Shown in pieces: positions 49,811 through 61,612 of a stretch of 64,000 bases of DNA (the stretch's first letter is position 1; each line of letters opens with the position of its first letter). Location of the stretch: positions 186,001 to 250,000 of the forward strand of contig JARKIF010000009.1 in NCBI GenBank assembly GCA_029378245.1, written 5' to 3'. A model generated the notes under the pieces. It made no database searches and was not told the DNA's origin. It saw only the letters and a program-made list of their open reading frames with translations. Origin of the DNA: Roridomyces roridus (lineage: Eukaryota; Basidiomycota; Agaricomycetes; Agaricales; Mycenaceae). The position numbers and the translations under genes are program-made.

Positions 49811-50298
49811 CAAGTGGGTACCAATTTTAACTACGGAACATACGCCGGATTTTTGAAATAAGGGTGGGGGAGGGGGACTAACTAACTACGTAATTCCCCA
49901 TTAGGTACTTCTGCACGTGACCTTCCAAATTGGGTCATTAGAGCACCACAAATTTCTCGCTTGCGGGAGAGCGGCGACCTCAGAGGCATTGGTTCAGCTG
50001 GTCCTAAGCTAGTACCTGCTTTCAATGCTGCTAGCTGGTTGAAATCTCACGTATAGGCTCAGCCCACGTGATTGTTGATGTGCCGAATGATGGCCGATCT
50101 GTCCATATATGGAAATTCCCATCAAAACAGCTGCAGATACCTCAGAACAACCACAGAGTGTATATTTTCACTCCTGTGAAGCTTGTAGATGCCCATTCAA
50201 GCTCAAAAAAGTGGGGGTCTGAAAAAAAATTTAAGGGTCGGAGGGGGGGACTAACTAACCAGCGTGCGGTGCCGGATTAACGGCCCGGTACCCCCTTG
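49811..50298. mobile_element. TIR element with 8-bp target duplication (hAT-like)
   Basis: The left end CAAGTGGGTACC is matched by the inverse GGTACCCCCTTG at the right end with one mismatch, flanked by TCAGGAAC on both sides (49,803-49,810 and 50,299-50,306). It is 488 bp and non-coding. A GGGGGACTAACTAAC block occurs in direct orientation near both ends (about 49,874 and 50,248). It is nested within the 2.7-kb insertion. Confidence 0.72.
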
Positions 50299-51789
50299 TC
50301 AGGAACAAGTCAGGAATGTTTACAATGGCTTTGCATGTCCTTTGCTTGTTCATCCTGTTGCTGATCACCCATATTAGCTCGGCCGGAACACGTTGATTAC
50401 CATCAATGATTGATGAACACTGCCCAAATCAGAAATTTTCATCAAATGAGTATTTTTCAGTGCTGTTTTTGCGGAGAACACTTGGAATGAGACCAGAGAG
50501 GCATCAGGAAGCCTGTTCAAGAGTAAGAAAAAAAAGTGAATTAAGGATGCTCAGACCTCCCTCCCCTCCCTACCCGATCTCATCAATTTCTGATCCGCTG
50601 GTCCCTTGCGTCTGGTGGAAACCCGTGCCATCCGAAAGAAGCCGAAAGACGAATACCAAGTTTCTCCCATGTCGTGATGAACATCATCATGCTCCGAAAT
50701 TGACGAATCCTCCCAGTAGAATCCCTCGCAAGTAGAAGACCATTGTGGAGTATGTAGTATTAAATTTTGGATACGAAGACATCGAAACACTCACTCAAGA
50801 TTCAAGAGGTTTGGGTTGGGATGGAATGGAATTGAAAATCAAACTGAATGGCGGCAACTGACAGTAAATCAATCAAATCATGATTCGCAAAGTCGAAGTT
50901 CCCCAGAGTAGCTAAACCTAAAGGTTCAGCCAATGATAGTGGTCGCTTACCAGTGAGTCCAGTCAGAACCAAGTTTGTTATCGCAATCGAAAGGAAGCCA
51001 ACTTGAGTAGCCGTGACGCTATCCAGCGAATATTGGATTGCCACCGCCAGAGCTAGACCTGAATCAACAACCCCAAGTTGCAAAAATAAAACGGACAACT
51101 CACCCGCTGTACAGAGCACGAGCATGACGGGTAAGACCACGACCGCTGTGAATCCACAGATTCAAAAACGTGCATCTGATAGAAGGCAATGCTCACCCTT
51201 GTTACGGCCCCATATCACATAACACCGATATACCTTTCCGAAATCAATCGTCAATCGAAGGTGTCGAGGAAGAACCTACGAATAGTGTGTCCCCCATCAA
51301 CCTACAGAGTCAATGAGATGGAATCAAACTGAAGAGGAGTACCGACGCACATATTTAGCGCCAGTATGATGTGACTGACGGTGACGAAGGAATTATACGT
51401 TGCCAGGTAGTCGATGCCATTTTTGGGCCCAGGCTCGTACAGCGACTGCAGAGCCTGCACATAAAATGCCAGCGAAAGAAGTTGGATGATCATCTGTGTG
51501 GCGTCTGCGAGGAACATGGTGCAGCTGGTCAACAATAGAATGTTCCATCCCGTTGCCCCGCGACGAGAGAGAACATGAATAGCCGAAAAGAAGAAATGAA
51601 CGTAGATTCCTGCGGTGGGAAGTATGGGCTGCGAGAGGTTGTGCTAGCTTTTCCGACGCCTATCGTAGAGAAAGAGTTCAAACTGAGACCGATGAGTGAA
51701 GCTGAAGTAATGAGAACGCAGGGACCACTTACGCCGGCTTGAACAATATTATAGACGAGGTCGTGCCAAGGGGAAGAAATGGACTCCAT

Positions 51790-52452
51790 TGAAGCGGAGG
51801 ATGGGAAGAAGGGAAGGACGATAGATTTAGCACACCCCAGCGTTATGTATCATGGGTGTTCAAGGGTGCTGATGAGAACTCCCGAAACGTGCGACGACAT
51901 ACGCCGTGATGTACTTGGATGCATAGAGTTTTGGATCCAATGTGGGAAAGGTTGAAGGAGGATTTCCCATGATCTCTGTTCCCCGCAATGTAAAAAGCCG
52001 CCCGGCGTGGGTATCTGGAGAGCTCATGAAACAGAGGAGTACTAGGAGCGGAAGCAGGCGGTGCGCAGGATCGAGGAAACCCAGATAGCAGTATTGTCTA
52101 CAGCGAATGATGAAAATGAAGACAGGAATGAAGAATCCAGATCGCCGTTGTTTGGTTGGGGGAAGGAAAGGTAGTTTAGTGTCCGAGGTATACCAGCGGC
52201 GCAGCCGCAAGTTGCGGCATCGTTGGAGCGATCGCTGGGCGGTCTGCGGACGGTCAGGGCGGGGTCTGGGCGGTCTGTGGGGCCGACCTGCTTCGGCAGG
52301 GGGTGGGGTTGCAGTGTGTCTCGATAGAGCTTGGCCGCCGGGTGACTTTGAGGTGCTTTGAGGTGACTACGAGGTGAGAATCAGAAAGGCTAAAGCATCC
52401 GACGCCTTTTTGATGATCAAAATCTGATCTCCAAGCTTTGCTCCCAACCATC
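51790..52452. other. Spacer between head-to-head seven-helix gene and gene X, arm 2
   Basis: Colinear with 26.2-26.9 kb of arm 1 (inverted), where the same divergent promoter region lies. Both contain the GGTGGGGTTGCAG-type block and a TTTGATCATCAAA-like block. No gene is seen. Confidence 0.5.
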
Positions 52453-54000
52453 ATGCACCGGCGCGAGAAGCTCGTATTCCCCGGAAACCCGGCATGGAGG
52501 CTCCGCATTCACCCCACCTCACCGCTTTTCAACCGCGTCTGTGCAACCCACGGATCTAGCTGCCCCGAGTCGTCCTCCCTGCTTCAAGCTCTTCACCACG
52601 TACAAGACAGCTGGACCGCGGACGATCGTGCCGCACATCCCCCTTGGGCTCATGATCTCGTAGATTTGTACGGGATGAACCCATCTCTCTTCGCTGAAAC
52701 TCATTTTTGCACTATAGATGTGGGCCTCACCAATGTGATGATTTATGCCGGCTTTTTCAAGTACTTGTGACTCCATTTCTTGCCTCGGGTCACTCATGCA
52801 CGACCAGGGCCATAAAATCACAATTCACCAAACCCTAAAACCCACCGTATCCGATGAGATTGCCTATTTACACGGCTCCAAAAAGTGGGACGCGCCTTGG
52901 GAATCTCCTCCGTCCGTTTCTTTGGATCCTACTCTCGCGCATCTGCTAGACGCCCAGCAAAGTAGGTTGCGGTGTTTTCCAACATGTTTGAATGCTAAAT
53001 CTGCTAGCCATCCTCGTCAAAACTCATCTTCAGGACATAAAAATCGCATACGACGCTATGGAAAATGCCGGGTTCTTCGCTCAGACAGCAGGTATGCATA
53101 TACTTTGCTATCAACTCTTTCTCACACCAGGCAGCGTTTCTGAAAGCTGCATGCGTTTCCTGCGGTCATCCAACAAGCGCGTTCGGCGCTGGATTCAGCG
53201 GTTTCGACCGGCGCGATGAGCGGGGTTGGGATCGCGCTGGGTATCAGCCGACGGGAGATCACTCGACGACTGCTTGGGAATTAAGAACGACCTATCAAAT
53301 TGCGTATTTCGTCGCTTTGGGTCGGATCTTCCAGGTCAGTGGTACTAAAGGAATCAGAATGACTGTTGATTTTTCATAGATTCCCGCAGGGCATCTGGCG
53401 GCGTATGATCCGTGCTACTCGATAGTTGACGTGGTGCTCCTTGCTACGCTCGGCGTTCGTGCGTTTCGCAGAGGGGATCCGGGGGTCAGTCGTTGTTCTC
53501 CACTCATCCAATGACGACTCAATGTGGCACCATTAGCTCAAAGCCCTCCGCACCTTCCGCACGCCAACGCTGTTTTACGCCCCTGGTGCTGAGCAGGTCA
53601 TTTTCAAAGATGCCATCGCACGAATCGAGTCGATCTCCAACCTGATCATCTTGGGCGGAGATGCGTCGTGGTGCGAGGACGGGGTGGATGCTTTCAGTAA
53701 GTGTCCAAGTAATAATACTTTAAGGCCCCGCTCATGATATGGCAGCGGCCAACTACCGATCCGTGCCCGTTCCGGCGTACAACATGGCCATTGGTGGGGA
53801 CGACTGCGAGGCGCCTTGTGGGGAGGATAACCGGCTACAGTGGGTCCCACGGCCCAAGGTTGCGGCGTTCGATGCTGCGCGAGGGCCGGCGAGGGAGCCT
53901 TCTGTGAGACATGTACGGTTGAAATATCTTCTGGGTGCAGACACTGACTGTTTCCCTAGATCGCGATGCCGGATGGGAGTTTTGAACCAGACGATTAGGC
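52453..54000 (+). pseudogene. Gene X, arm 2 copy (unrecognised multi-exon gene, frame broken)
   Basis: From ATG 52,453 (MHRREKLVFPGNPAWRLRI) exons can be followed: SDEIAYLHGSKKWDAPWES, HLQDIKIAYDAMENAGFF, SAFGAGFSGFDRRDERGWD, STTAWELRTTYQIAYFVAL, HLAAYDPCYSIVDVVLLA, LRTFRTPTLFYAPGAEQ, SISNLIILGGDASWCED and SVPVPAYNMAIGGDDCEAP. A 19-bp insertion relative to arm 1 at about 53,140-53,160 shifts the frame. No signal peptide and no motif known to me, although Trp, Asp and Gly are frequent as in enzymes. It extends further 3' than the arm 1 copy. Confidence 0.5.
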
Positions 54001-54239
54001 ACGGTGTGTTGTATACGGTACATCGAAGGAATTGATACGAACCCTCCGTCATCTGAACACGGTAGCAAAAAGATACCTACATCCAGTCATAATCCTCCCA
54101 TCCTAAAGTCTCACGGGGTGTCTCCTGACATACGATGCTCCCACCATTCACACCCGAGTCAGCGCCAGCCGCCCAATCACCCCGAAATTCTCGCACAGAA
54201 AACACATATAAATCGCTCGCCGGCGTTGGATGTCCCTCG

Positions 54240-56639
54240 ATGTTCCCACTACTCTTGAGTGGCTTTCTCTCTCTACTGGTCTGCACGGACGCATCGCCCA
54301 TCGTCTCCCTGTCGTATGGCACCTTCCAAGGGTTCAACACCGGGAATTTGACGGCGTTCCTCGGTGTTCCCTTCGGGCAAGCGTACGTGGATCATCTGAA
54401 TTCTGCAGTCTCATAAACTATTTCTTAGCGGACGGTTCGAAGTCCCTCGTGCGCCGGGGATCCTCCACGGTGTGCAGAATGCGACCAACTTTGGGCCTAC
54501 GTGCCCGCAACAATCGTCTAGCCTCTCTATACCTGCCGGTGTTCAGTTTCCCGACATTGGGAACGGTGAAACGCTGCCCGATACGCCTGTGGTGATTTCC
54601 GAAGATTGTCAGTGGAATCCGACACCTCTAGATCTTGCGTCCCTCACCAATCCTCCTAGGCTTGACTCTTGATGTGTACAAACCTGCGACTGCCAGCGCC
54701 AAATCGAAGCTTCCCGTTTTCGTTGTAGGTGAATCGAATGTTAGAGTTTCCATTGCTCACTTTGAAAGTGGATTTACGGGGGTGGTTTCGAGGACGGCAA
54801 CTCTCGCAATACGAACTTGGACCCGATAGTCGAACGATCGATATCCACGGGTTCTCCGGTCGTGGTCGTAGCCATAAACTACCGTCTTACGGGTGATTAT
54901 TTTAGGCTCTGAGATTCTTTACTCGTTGAACTTTGAACTTTTTTGGCAGCGTTTGGCTTTTTGGCGGGAAAAGAAGTGGCTGCTGCGGGTGCCACTAACC
55001 TGGGTACACGCGACCGTGGGTGCAATTTGCTACTGTGTGTCCCCAGTGACTGATACCTTGCGCAGAAATATTCGCTTTGCAGTGGGTGCAGAAGAACATC
55101 GCTGCATTCGGTGGAGATCCCACGCGTGTGGTGGTGTAATGTTTTCCCTGAATGCTAAGTATGATTGCATCTTCTGACCAAAGACGCAGGGGTGGCGTCA
55201 GTGCTGGTGCCATATCGACGGCAATTCTACTTCTGGATAACAAACCTGCGTCGAATACGTTGTTCCATGGGGCTTTCATGGTAAGTTAAACTCGCATTTA
55301 TTCAGTCGATTTGGATCTGACGGTCTGTTCAACAGGAATCGGGCTCACCCGCCACCACACCCTCCGTCGCTGATGGGCAGGCGGACTTTGACGGATTGGT
55401 CGCTGCAAACGGCTGTTCTCATGCCCGTGATACTCTCGACTGCCTTCGTCGAGTACCCTTTGCCTCGCTCATGGCCACTATAAATAACACTCCCAACTTG
55501 TTCTCGTTCCAAAGTCTCAATATTGTCTGGCGGCCGAGGGTTGACGGGGATGTAATCGTCAAGGACCCGTTGATTTCGGTGCAGGAGGGGTTGTACAGCA
55601 GGGCGAGTCATTCAGGCTAGTTGTTAGTATTCAGCTGATCTTGGAATGTAGATGCCGTTCTTGACGGGTGATTCGGACGATGAGGGGACGTGAGTAGCTG
55701 ATATATATATTCTCAGTTCAAGAACACTGAAACCCTTGCAGTATCTTCACTGTACCACTTTTGAACATCACGTCCGTTGGGTTTTTTCTCCGAAACGCGC
55801 CGGCTGAGATCTATGCAGGACCGACGCAGAATTCCTGAACTTCGTGCACTCCAAGTACGTTTCCCAACATTCTTCCGTGAAGCGAAGGCTCACATCATCT
55901 TAGCTACTTGCCCACCGCAACGCAAGGTCAAATCGCCCAGGTCGCCCGCTTGTACCCTGCGGATCCTGCACAAGTTAAGACGCATGGTCCCTCTTTGGAT
56001 GAATTTGACGGTGAACAAAGGGCTCTCCTTTTGGCACCGGGACTGCCGACCAACTCTCGTGTGTATCCCTTCCATTTTTTATTCAACAGTGTTTCATGGT
56101 CTTGCAGACCGCAATACAAGCGACTCGCAGCGTTCCAAGGCGATTTGGTATTCGTAGCGCCCCGGAGATCATTCCTCGAACATGCGTCTACGAGGCAGAA
56201 TACCTGGAGTTGGTGTACGACGCCGTCTGTGCGTTCACCGAAAAATCACTGATATGCATGCCTTTAGTGAACAGGAGATTCAAAACGAGTTCAGAATTCG
56301 GTTCGTTCCACGCGAGTGATGAAACGATTTGGTTCCCTACCGAGCCGAACCCTGATTTCACGGCTTTGGATGCTCTCGGTCAGTGGGACTTTTCCTTTGT
56401 CTCCCCGTGCTAATGATTTCCAAGTCAACTTTATCAACACGCTCGATCCGAACAACCACGCCGGCGGTTCTAGCCACTCTTCGAAGGTTTTCTGGCCCAA
56501 GTGGAACACGGCATCTTCGACGGGTCCGACTTCCCTTCTGACTTTCAGCGATCCGAACGTCATCAACATCACGGCCGAGAATTTCAGGGTCGCAGCCTTT
56601 GATTTCTTGAATGAGCTGCTGTTCGATGAGGCGAAGTAA
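54240..56639 (+). pseudogene. Type-B carboxylesterase, catalytic serine motif lost
   Basis: Signal peptide MFPLLLSGFLSLLVC, then GTFQGFNTGNLTAFLGVPF, GRFEVPRAPG, SEDCLTLDVYKP, oxyanion-hole region FVWIYGGGFEDGNS, VVVVAINYRLT, LGTRDQIFALQWVQKNIAAF and GGDPTRVV. At this point the family has the nucleophile elbow GESAG; here (55,130-55,195) there is a TAA and unreadable sequence, and the frame resumes at GGVSAGAIST. Everything after reads through about ten short introns: GDSDDEGT (acid residue), DAEFLNFVHS, YKRLAAFQGDLVF, FGSFHASDE (catalytic His) and the end LLFDEAK. One intron has a GC donor. It is either a very recent pseudogene or a secreted pseudo-esterase. Confidence 0.75.
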
Positions 56640-57194
56640 AAGCTAATAATTGTCAACTTTTATCTGTACCTCTGATACTCTGCTTGGCCGCCAACTCTTT
56701 GTTTGAGGCTTTGCTCTTTGGGCAATTCACCGCGCCGTGGGGCCGCGGTGGGCGCGTGCACGCTGTAAGTTCAAAAGCCAATCACATCCATTTCTCCGCG
56801 AATAGGTTGCGTACTCGGCGCCAGCAGACGATACGGCGATGTCATCCCGTCACGACTGGTAGGGATAGGCGCCCACGGTCGGAGATTGTACACCGGTTTC
56901 CAGGGATTACCCCGATGTACAAAACAAGTAAACTTCGAATTCGCAGAGCCATAAGCCTAACCTAATTGACTGGAGCAATGAGGCAGCAATGTACTTGTGT
57001 AGTAAGAAAAATCATAGATATTGGAATTTTGGGAGATGCACATCACTAGCTTCATTCAAACCAGTGAACGGAAGCAGAGCATCAGGGTGTTTGTTCCGGT
57101 GTCAGTGGACGCCGCCGCAGTGAAATGTTCTGACAGAGGAATTCGCGGCGAAGAAACGGAGGCGCCACGGAGGGTCTACCCACGCCGGGAAACT
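56640..57194. other. Tail-to-tail spacer between esterase and copy D
   Basis: Partly colinear with 23.85-24.35 kb of arm 1 (shared ATTGGCTTTTGAACTTACAG-type block, inverted). No gene is seen. Confidence 0.5.
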
Positions 57195-58713
57195 CTACCG
57201 CCTCGCTTTTGCTTCGCGTCCCGCCCGAAGGATTCGCCGGCCTGAAAACCGTGACCGCGCCGCCGGCGCTTGAATCGGTCCCGGCCAACCCGGTGTGAGC
57301 GGTAGCGGACAGAGGCCCGTGGGGTGATCGGAAGCCTTGCATCCAGTGCAGAAAAATTGCTCGTCCTTGAGACGGGGGACGATTTTCCCGCAGAGGGTCT
57401 CGTACTCAAGAGGGCGAACAAATCCGACCCACTCGAGGTAGTCGTCGAGTGCGAGGCCAGGCGCAGGTTTGCAGTAGACATTGAATACCCAGTCTTGGTC
57501 CACCTCCAGCGAGCGGACGAAAATGGAATCGACCATCGCTGCGGCGGCGGTCTCGGAGTCGTTGCCTGCACATGATCCGTTTGCATGCCACGGGGCAGGA
57601 AAAGGCTCAACGCACGTTCGATGCGATCCGTCAGGAGCAGAGCTGCCTTTATCGACCGAAGTTTCTCCTTGACACAGTCTGCGACGCTTTCGCAACTCGC
57701 ATACGGCGTGCTCTTGAGGGACACGATATAGTTGGGGAGGGGGAGGTCAAAGGGAAGAACGAAGAAAGACACCGCCGATGCGGACCAAATACACCGAGAC
57801 GTAAGGGCCCTGAGCGACTGGGACGAGATGCCGGAGAGAAGGAAGTGCCACGGTGCGCCAAGGCGATCCCCGCCTCTTCTCCGGTCGGGTGCGGGAGGCC
57901 TGAGCACAGGATCAGGCTCATCCATGACCCGCCTGATCACAGCAGCGATGTTCCTAGCGTCTTCGTCGATGTGAGGAGAGTACTTGGCCCCATACAGGCG
58001 GACAAAGGCCTAGGGTCCCTCGATCGCGCTCCATTCCGCACGGGTTTGTGCACTGACGTTAGTCCAAGGGCATTGAGTCGTCTGGGGGAGCCTGAACTCA
58101 TCGGGAGGCACGGCGGTGTATTGCCGACCATCTAGGCTTCTGACAACGCCAATACCCTCGGGTGCTACTAGCCACTGGTTAGCATAGTGAGATAAAAAGA
58201 CGGATGCACACCATTATCGCGAGGCCTTGAATCATGAGGGTCTCCGCCGTGCGCGGTGGTGGCGGGAGAGGAGGATTGAGACAGGGATGATTCAGCCTCA
58301 GGCGAGATCACGGAGGAAAGATGTGAAGGACCGCCGGGCGTAGCATCCCGACTCGGAATCGGATGTTCTGCAGAGAACGCTTGATGTTCATCACCCATGG
58401 GAGGGCCGGGGTCATCGCTATGCTGGTACCAGAAAGAGTTGGTAAGTAGGGAGAGGTCGCCAACTTCGCGTACATTGCTTTGCCCGCCCGAATCCCTGTT
58501 AACTGGAGACCGCGCCGGCGTTGTGGTATCGTCTAAAAGAGAGTGGTCGCCTGATGAGTCGAGTGCCCTTCGGGAAATTGAAGACCGTAACCCACGCATC
58601 GGTGACACGAAAATCAAATTCGTATTATTGTACATATTGAGGGTGACCGTGACGTCTCTTCCAGCTTCAATGCAGGAGTGGTCGATCGCGAACTTGGAGG
58701 AAACGGAACCCAT
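57195..58713 (-). pseudogene. Zinc-knuckle family, copy D (nonsense and frameshift)
   Basis: Starts MGSVSSKFAIDHSCIEAGR at 58,713 and has a longer N-terminal exon than the other copies; an intron lies at about 58,213-58,170. In exon 2 the conserved EGPKAF is EGP-stop (TAG, 58,010-58,012). About 350 nt further a 1-nt deletion before HVQATTP shifts the frame; the other frame continues with NDSETAAAAMVDSIF and the knuckle CTGCKASDHPTGLC. The N-terminal Ser/Pro/Asp-rich region is the best preserved of the family. Position relative to the esterase matches that of copy C in arm 1. Confidence 0.7.
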
Positions 58714-59324
58714 GACGGGGGACGGGTGTGGATCCTAGACCCGTAGTTCAACGAAGAGAGTAGCCCTGGTCGCCCTGCAATATAAGGCGACGTCGATATG
58801 AGATACACGGGTACGCGCTAGCTGCAATTAATCTGCTTTGTTGGCTTGTACAGCTGTTTCGGAAATCCTGAGGTTATCTGAGAGTTGCTTTTTCGTGCGT
58901 TAGCCAGAACACTGCAGTACTACCATACATAAGACTCACCTTTTTTGGCAGTTCCATGGGCCGGAAGACCGTCGGCCAAGAGCGAGGAGCACGCAATGGC
59001 GTTTCCTGGGTACATCATTAAAAAACCATTTGTAGCGAAACGCAGTTGGGCGCTTTTCCCTCATACGCATACTTCTGGTGCATAAACATGTCGTTGGGAT
59101 AAGGACGAGCAAGCGCTCACGGCCGACAATTGGGTGTATTTCCGGTGGGTTTCCCAAGTCGGGGAGGCAGGTCATGATCAGGGCGGGTGCGGGTCGAAGC
59201 TGTCTGGGACCGCTCAAGGGGCCGGTCTTGCACGGGCTATTGGAGCACGGGCGAAACTGTAGGAGCCCTAGGACATGACTCGGACATGGGGGTCAAAATG
59301 AAGGAGGTCCAATTTAGCGACATG
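58714..59324. other. Spacer, no gene seen
   Basis: Includes a TATA-like TTATATT at about 58,780 for copy D. The rest has only short shadow frames. Confidence 0.4.
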
Positions 59325-61612
59325 GATCACCGTATTTCAATTTGAACGGTTTGACCGAGCCAGGGTCCCAGTTGAGGTATTTTTACCCGGACCCGCGGAG
59401 CAGTGTGCACGAGTGACGAGCCCGTAATATTGGTTTCTGGCCGCGGAGTTACAAGGGACTCGATACGTGGCTATGCCACAGATAATTTTGCTTGCCTCAA
59501 GTGCGCAGGATCCCCGCATCTCGTGGACCAGTGCCTCATGTCTTGAGGGCCAGCCCGGAGCGCTACGTAGTACGTTGGCGCTACGTGGAAATTGAAACAG
59601 TGCACTGGTCCGATAACCTAGAATGTGCGCCAGTTAGTTTCTGAGAGACACGATATATAGAAATAGTCACGGTGCCAAGATAAGGTACGCTGGAGGCGGC
59701 GAAACTGAAGGAAGGGTGGCGGCTGGCAAAGATGTGACTCCTCCGAATTGTTGCCGCTCTCGGCAATCACGATTGACGACTAAGTACTGTACTATTTCAA
59801 CCAATCCTTCACTGGGTGTCACGCGTCACCGCCAAAGTTCACCAGATAAGAGATTCACCGAGCGGCCATCAGATCAAATTTCCTTAGATGGACTGATGAC
59901 ATCAGTCGGATCATACATTCCGTCTGAAATTGATGGGAAACCCCTGTCTCCCGAATTGCCGAAGCGAAAATTTTGAATGTCACCCGTCACCGGGTGCAAA
60001 ATCCTTCATTTCACAAGGCCTTGTCACGCGTCACTGAATCTTTGGTCGAAATAGTACAGTATCTCCTTTCTTTGTTGCCGACCACCGCTCGTTTGGCTCG
60101 ACACTTACTCCCCTCATCGTTTCTCAAATACTGTCGGTGGTGGCTCCAGCCTCGAACATAGCCTTTGGGTTGTTGAATCTCACCCGACTCGGAGGAAATA
60201 ATCGGATCACGAATTTTCGGGCTATTCAAACCAAATTCAAACTCAAGTTACTCAACTCATCGTTCCCGTCGGTTTTGTCGCGCATTTCTGAGAATAGGTT
60301 TCGTTCCCATGAATGACAATTGTAGATGAGGGCGCATCTGTCATCTTGTCAAGGTCGTTGGCATTTCAAACAGCGGGAACATGAGAGTCATCACAAGCCA
60401 GCGCTCACAAGCCTCATGAACATGGTTAGGTTGACCAAATAAATTAATTGAAGTAATAGTGAGAGAATAATATATACATAGTGGTAGAATAAACTGCAAT
60501 CAATATACAGCTGCGAGTTTCAGAGGGAGGCCCTGGATTCGTTGAGTAAATTCGGGATACTTTGTAAACACCGTCTCCGCGATGTACGGACTGGTGGCAC
60601 ATGCCTTTGGCTGGGAATTTTTTCACGGCGGGGAAGATGCACCACGCCGGCGAGATGCACCACGCCGAGAAGCTTTCTGCCCCCGACCCGAGTCGCCTCT
60701 AGTAGAGGAACCACCGACGTGAAAACGTCGCGCCGGGCGCTTAGGTCGGTCCTTGTACAGGAAAGCGTCGGACGACGGGCCCAGCCAGCCAGGCGTCAGC
60801 GGGAGTGGACAGAGGCCCGTGGGGTGGTCGGAAGCCTTGCATCCAGCACAGAAATATTGCTCAGCCTCGAGACGAGGGACGAGCCTCCCGTAGAAGGTCT
60901 CGTACTCGAGGGAGCGAACGTATCCGACCCACTCGAGGTAATCTTCGAGTTCGAGGCCAGGTGCAGGTCTGCAGTGGACATTGAATACCAACTCTTGGTC
61001 CACCTCCAGGGAACGGACGAAAACGGAGTCGACCATCGCCACGGCGGCGGTCCCCGAGTCGTCCCCTGCACCGAATCCATTAACATGCCGCTGGCGTAGG
61101 AGAAGCTCCAACGCACCTTCAAGGCGCTCCGCCAGAAACAGAATCGCCTCCTTTATCGTGCGGAGTTTGTCCTTGACACACTGAGCGACGCTTTCGCAAC
61201 TCGCATACGGCGCGCTCTTGAGGGACACGATATAGTTGGGGTGGGCAAGATCCACAGGGAGAACGAAGAAAGACACAGTCGCGGTGGACCACATACACTG
61301 GGACGTAAGGACATTCAGCGACGACTGGGACGAGATGCCGGAGAGAAGGAAGTGCCACGGCGCGCCAAAGCGATCCCTGCCTTTTGGCTGGGGTATGGGA
61401 GACCTGACCACGGCGTCAGGCTCGTCTACGACTCGCTTGATCACGAATGCGATCTTGCTGGCGAGTTGATGCATGCGAGACGAGTACCTTGCGCCGTACA
61501 CGCGGATGAAGGCTTTGGGTCCCTCGATTGCGTTCCATTCTGCGCGGGTTTGTGCGCTCACGTTCGTCCAAGGGCACTGAGTCGTCTGGGGTGGCCAGAA
61601 CCCATTGAGAGG
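59325..61612. repeat. Long inverted repeat, right member (copy E plus 3' flank)
   Basis: Reverse complement of 1-1,775, with two differences of size: the 273-bp TIR element at 59,787-60,059 and a 16-bp segment next to it. The coding part differs from copy A at few positions. Confidence 0.8.
59787..60059. mobile_element. TIR element at a TA target (Tc1/mariner-type MITE), with empty site at 1,515
   Basis: It begins CTGTACTATTTCAACCAA and ends with the imperfect inverse (reverse complement CTGTACTATTTCGACCAA), flanked by TA (59,785-59,786 and 60,060-60,061). The homologous position near copy A reads GGTCGATACTAGTAG with a single TA and no element. The interior has three copies of GTCACGCGTCAC-like sequence. 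It is 273 bp and non-coding. Confidence 0.85.

Larger units (their letters stand above)
48228..50931. mobile_element. 2.7-kb insertion with AATGA on both sides
   Basis: Comparison with intron 7 of the arm 1 gene defines the insert: the arm 1 intron (inverted) has a single AATGA, whereas here AATGA flanks the insert (48,223-48,227 and 50,932-50,936). GGCTGAACCTT occurs at 48,255 and, inverted, at the right edge (50,921-50,931). No transposase, polymerase or long terminal repeat pair is seen. Inside are a set of 120-bp repeats and a smaller hAT-like element. Confidence 0.6.
47819..51789 (-). pseudogene. Seven-helix gene, arm 2 copy, split by an insertion
   Basis: Exons 1-7 lie at 51,789-50,945 and exons 8-10 at about 48,192-47,819; intron 7 holds a 2.7-kb insertion. 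The donor after exon 2 is mutated from GT to AT (51,662-51,663). Exon 10 has lost about 60 bp encoding the last helix (only NIIPAKYSPT-like sequence remains). Elsewhere the match to the intact gene at 26.9-28.2 kb is close. It is very likely dead. Confidence 0.75.
40290..58800 (-). repeat. Arm 2 of the large imperfect inverted duplication
   Basis: Read on the minus strand from 58.8 kb inward it holds zinc-knuckle copy D, esterase, gene X, a seven-helix gene, an F-box pseudogene and P450 (only in this arm), the small basic protein gene and the CT-rich tract. It is about twice as long as arm 1. The difference is explained by the P450/F-box segment (about 5 kb), a 2.7-kb insertion in the seven-helix gene, and the esterase region deleted from arm 1. 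Confidence 0.85.
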
